64,000 nt of DNA from positions 1 through 64,000 of the forward strand of contig NZ_JAVDDS010000017.1 of NCBI RefSeq assembly GCF_030848475.1. The letters run 5' to 3'. Below, piece after piece: positions 62,120-64,000 of this stretch; the first letter of the stretch is position 1, and each line of letters opens with the position of its first letter. The stretch comes from Herbivorax alkaliphila. Lineage in GTDB: Bacteria > Bacillota > Clostridia > Acetivibrionales > Acetivibrionaceae. A program made the position numbers and the translations under genes. The notes beneath the pieces are model-generated. The model had not been told where the DNA came from and ran no database searches. It saw only the letters and a list, made by a program, of their open reading frames with translations.

Positions 62120-62980
62120 TCAACATATATGAAAAGTTTCTTTACTTATCTTTCTTTCTATCCACAATATTTTTTCCATTCCTAAAGTAATTTCTTTTTC
62201 ATTGTATTTAAAAAATTTGAAATCATATCCATCAATATCAAAATCTTTATCAAAATCTTTGTCTTTAAAAAAATATATTGTTTTTTGAAATGGATTTTCC
62301 CAATCACTAATAATCTTTTCTAGTTCTTTTTTCTTATTTTTTTCTTTGCTAAATTCTTCAGGTATTTGCTTAGTGGATTTTTTTGATATTTTTTGTATCT
62401 CAAACAAAATATCTTCCGATGACAAATCTTCAATTTTTTTTTCTAAAGGTTTAATATTAAAAATATACCCTACAAAAGCAAAACCTAAATATACAACATC
62501 TTTATATATAAAAAACACCAAATTCTTTACATAACTCTCTTTATTGTCCTGAATTTGTATATCAAAAGAGTTATATACGCACGTTAAATTATCTATATAT
62601 GTAATTTCAATATACTCGTATTTTAGTTTTGTATTAGGTAAAACCTTAACGAACCACTCTTCAATAAAGTCAATTTTTTCATATGGAAAAACAATTATAA
62701 GTTTATATCCTTTTACGTAAAATTTAATCCCTTTCATTAGTAGCTTTGAGAAGTAGTTTATAACATGTGTAAAATTATAATATTTTTCATATAAAAGCTC
62801 TTCTCTAATTTTAGTGTGTTTTTTATTTTTAGGCAATTTATCTCTTATTTCTTCAATAGACCGGTCAATGCAAATACCCTTATCAAGTTCGACAGCTTTT
62901 AATCTTCCTTGAAAAAAGTCAACACAAATATATTTTGTTTTAAAACATCGTATAATATTTTTAAAAATATTTACAAACAT
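62120..62980 (-). CDS. Degenerate MreB/actin-like protein (cassette copy B, tentative)
   Basis: 286 aa, homologous to 55896-56741 over its length: YICVDFFQGRLKAVELDKGICI against RIGVDLFNRRLIAVESGKGIFI, VINYFSKLLMKGIKF against VLNYLMGYWMKKAKL, VYLGFAFVGYIFNIK against FYLGYTFTGRVVDAV, and WENPFQKTIYFF against WAKPFGKTSYFS. It has diverged far more than the flanking DUF3592 copies. Convergent with the sigma fusion, so the cassette order is kept. GGAGAT precedes the ATG. Confidence 0.55.
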   Translation of the reverse strand: MFVNIFKNIIRCFKTKYICVDFFQGRLKAVELDKGICIDRSIEEIRDKLPKNKKHTKIREELLYEKYYNFTHVINYFSKLLMKGIKFYVKGYKLIIVFPYEKIDFIEEWFVKVLPNTKLKYEYIEITYIDNLTCVYNSFDIQIQDNKESYVKNLVFFIYKDVVYLGFAFVGYIFNIKPLEKKIEDLSSEDILFEIQKISKKSTKQIPEEFSKEKNKKKELEKIISDWENPFQKTIYFFKDKDFDKDFDIDGYDFKFFKYNEKEITLGMEKILWIERKISKETFHIC

Positions 62981-63369
62981 AAAATCATCTCCTTCATCAC
63001 TAGTACTACTTTTTATATACGTTTATTTCTTAAACTTTGTATAAACATTAGATAAAACCATAGCTTTAACTAATGTTTATACATTTACATTTATGCCAAT
63101 GATTGGTATTTAGTAGCCAAGAGGCAAAATAGTTTTCTTTCAAATACTTAGCCAATTCAATTTTCTAGATTTAGAAGTGAACTACTAGTGCAAGACACAG
63201 TAATTATGTGAGCATATTTTAATGCTCAAAACAATCATAAAACTTGGATTAAGTATGCTTATGAATTTACGAAGCTTTGCACTAGTGGTATATCTACTGA
63301 TTACCGTTTTATGAATACCTGCAGTTCATCGCTATATGCTTATATATATCTTGTGATTATATTACCTAT
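62981..63369. other. Intergenic region with two inverted repeats
   Basis: GTATAAACATTAG (63039-63051) pairs perfectly with CTAATGTTTATAC (63070-63082). ACTAGTGCAA (63184-63193) pairs with TTGCACTAGT (63277-63286) around an 83-nt segment that itself contains an AGCAT/ATGCT hairpin. No gene was found. The second pair could be the ends of a small non-autonomous element. Confidence 0.5.
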
Positions 63370-64000
63370 CTACTCAACCTCCCATCCAAGCCATTCTTCT
63401 ACTTGCTCTCTAAATCTACTTCTTAGTATTCCAGCAAAATATCTGCTACTTACAGCGGAAGTAGTCCCTAATGCTGAATCATAAGGATTAGTTTGCACAC
63501 TACCTTTTGACATATGCCATGATTTAGTTTCCCCAATTCTATAAGTAGATTTAGTGAAATTAGCATCAACCATAGTGAAAACTGCTCCAAAAAATACTCC
63601 GCTAAAAGATGCATATATTAATCTATTGCCTAGCTTACCAATTTCAATAGTCTCACCAGTAATTGCCCAATGTAGAAAAGCATCATATGCATTGCCCCTG
63701 AGAATCTCATCTGTTAGCGAAACATAAAATGAACTTACACCTCCTGTAAACATTCCTTTTAACACAGTTCCTCCAGTACCTAGAGGTATATTTCCCCCAT
63801 GAAACCACTTCAAAAATATTGGACCTGCTTTAAATCCTACTAATCCTCCTACAATACCTCTCGCTATTGAAATTCCATACTCTTTCGCTAGCTCTCCAGG
63901 AGTATAAAACTTATTATTAAATATTCCCTGATAAAATATATTAACCGTTGTAAATATAGTACTCAAACTAACACTTACTGCTAATGCATTAATTAAAGTA
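63370..64000 (-). CDS. C-terminal part of a large protein, probably a polymorphic-toxin or RHS-type tip (runs off the right edge)
   Basis: The frame is open to the window edge, so the 198 residues after the internal TTG are only the end of the protein. It is glycine-rich and weakly hydrophobic (ARGIVGGLVGFKAGPIFLKWFHGG, YASFSGVFFGAVFTMVD), as often seen just before RHS tips, and ends SRFREQVEEWLGWEVE. No conserved domain was recognised. Location next to the RHS cassettes suggests the same type of system. Confidence 0.45.
   Translation of the reverse strand, partial: TLINALAVSVSLSTIFTTVNIFYQGIFNNKFYTPGELAKEYGISIARGIVGGLVGFKAGPIFLKWFHGGNIPLGTGGTVLKGMFTGGVSSFYVSLTDEILRGNAYDAFLHWAITGETIEIGKLGNRLIYASFSGVFFGAVFTMVDANFTKSTYRIGETKSWHMSKGSVQTNPYDSALGTTSAVSSRYFAGILRSRFREQVEEWLGWEVE

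Overview
The window is AT-rich, Gram-positive DNA from an anaerobic, endospore-forming, cellulose-degrading clostridium of the cellulosome type (inference: Acetivibrio/Hungateiclostridium-like). The evidence is two dockerin-bearing glycoside hydrolases (GH48 and GH10), a sigma-I/RsgI regulatory pair whose anti-sigma carries two PA14 modules, an S-layer-homology surface protein, spmAB, strong GGAGG-type ribosome sites and frequent TTG/GTG starts. No rRNA, tRNA, CRISPR array or transposase gene was seen.

Layout. 1-7.1 kb: a cut-off secreted protein, a large SLH protein, an acyl-CoA thioesterase, pilM and a dus gene. 7.4-13.4 kb: lepB, a Nudix protein, hflX, dut, a U32 peptidase-family gene and zapA. 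13.8-17.8 kb: GH48 cellulase, a zinc-ribbon protein and a frameshifted hemerythrin remnant. 18-34 kb: a housekeeping block on the minus strand that follows the Bacillus subtilis order yaaO-tmk-yaaR-holB-ricT-yabB-rsmI-(abrB divergent)-metG-tatD-yabE-ksgA, with spmAB, a ferredoxin and a methionine-rich protein added and rnmV absent. 34-41 kb: malic enzyme, coaX, an unusual Asn-rich gene, birA and folK-folB-folP. 41-43 kb: a Ppx/GppA phosphatase and a CYTH protein. 43-48 kb: GH10 xylanase beside rsgI and sigI. 48.6-52 kb: folE, a LexA-like protein with a dead protease domain, and an isopropylmalate dehydrogenase-family gene.

The accessory region from 52 kb to the right edge is the most novel. 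It has a 5'-truncated RHS gene, an orphan RHS-like tip and a candidate immunity gene. It also has two copies of a cassette made of a DUF3592-like membrane protein, a divergent sigma-I-like factor with a minimal RsgI anti-sigma domain, and a convergent degenerate MreB-like protein. In copy A the sigma factor and the minimal anti-sigma are adjacent genes. In copy B they are fused into one membrane-anchored polypeptide. RHS core fossils and a perfect inverted repeat mark the rearrangement joints.

A second theme is a dispersed intergenic repeat with up to three hairpins, found about a dozen times in both orientations. It shows compensatory base changes and internal-deletion classes, and one copy supplies the stop codon of spmA. 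Two genes (hflX and the Asn-rich gene) appear to start at ATT behind good ribosome sites.
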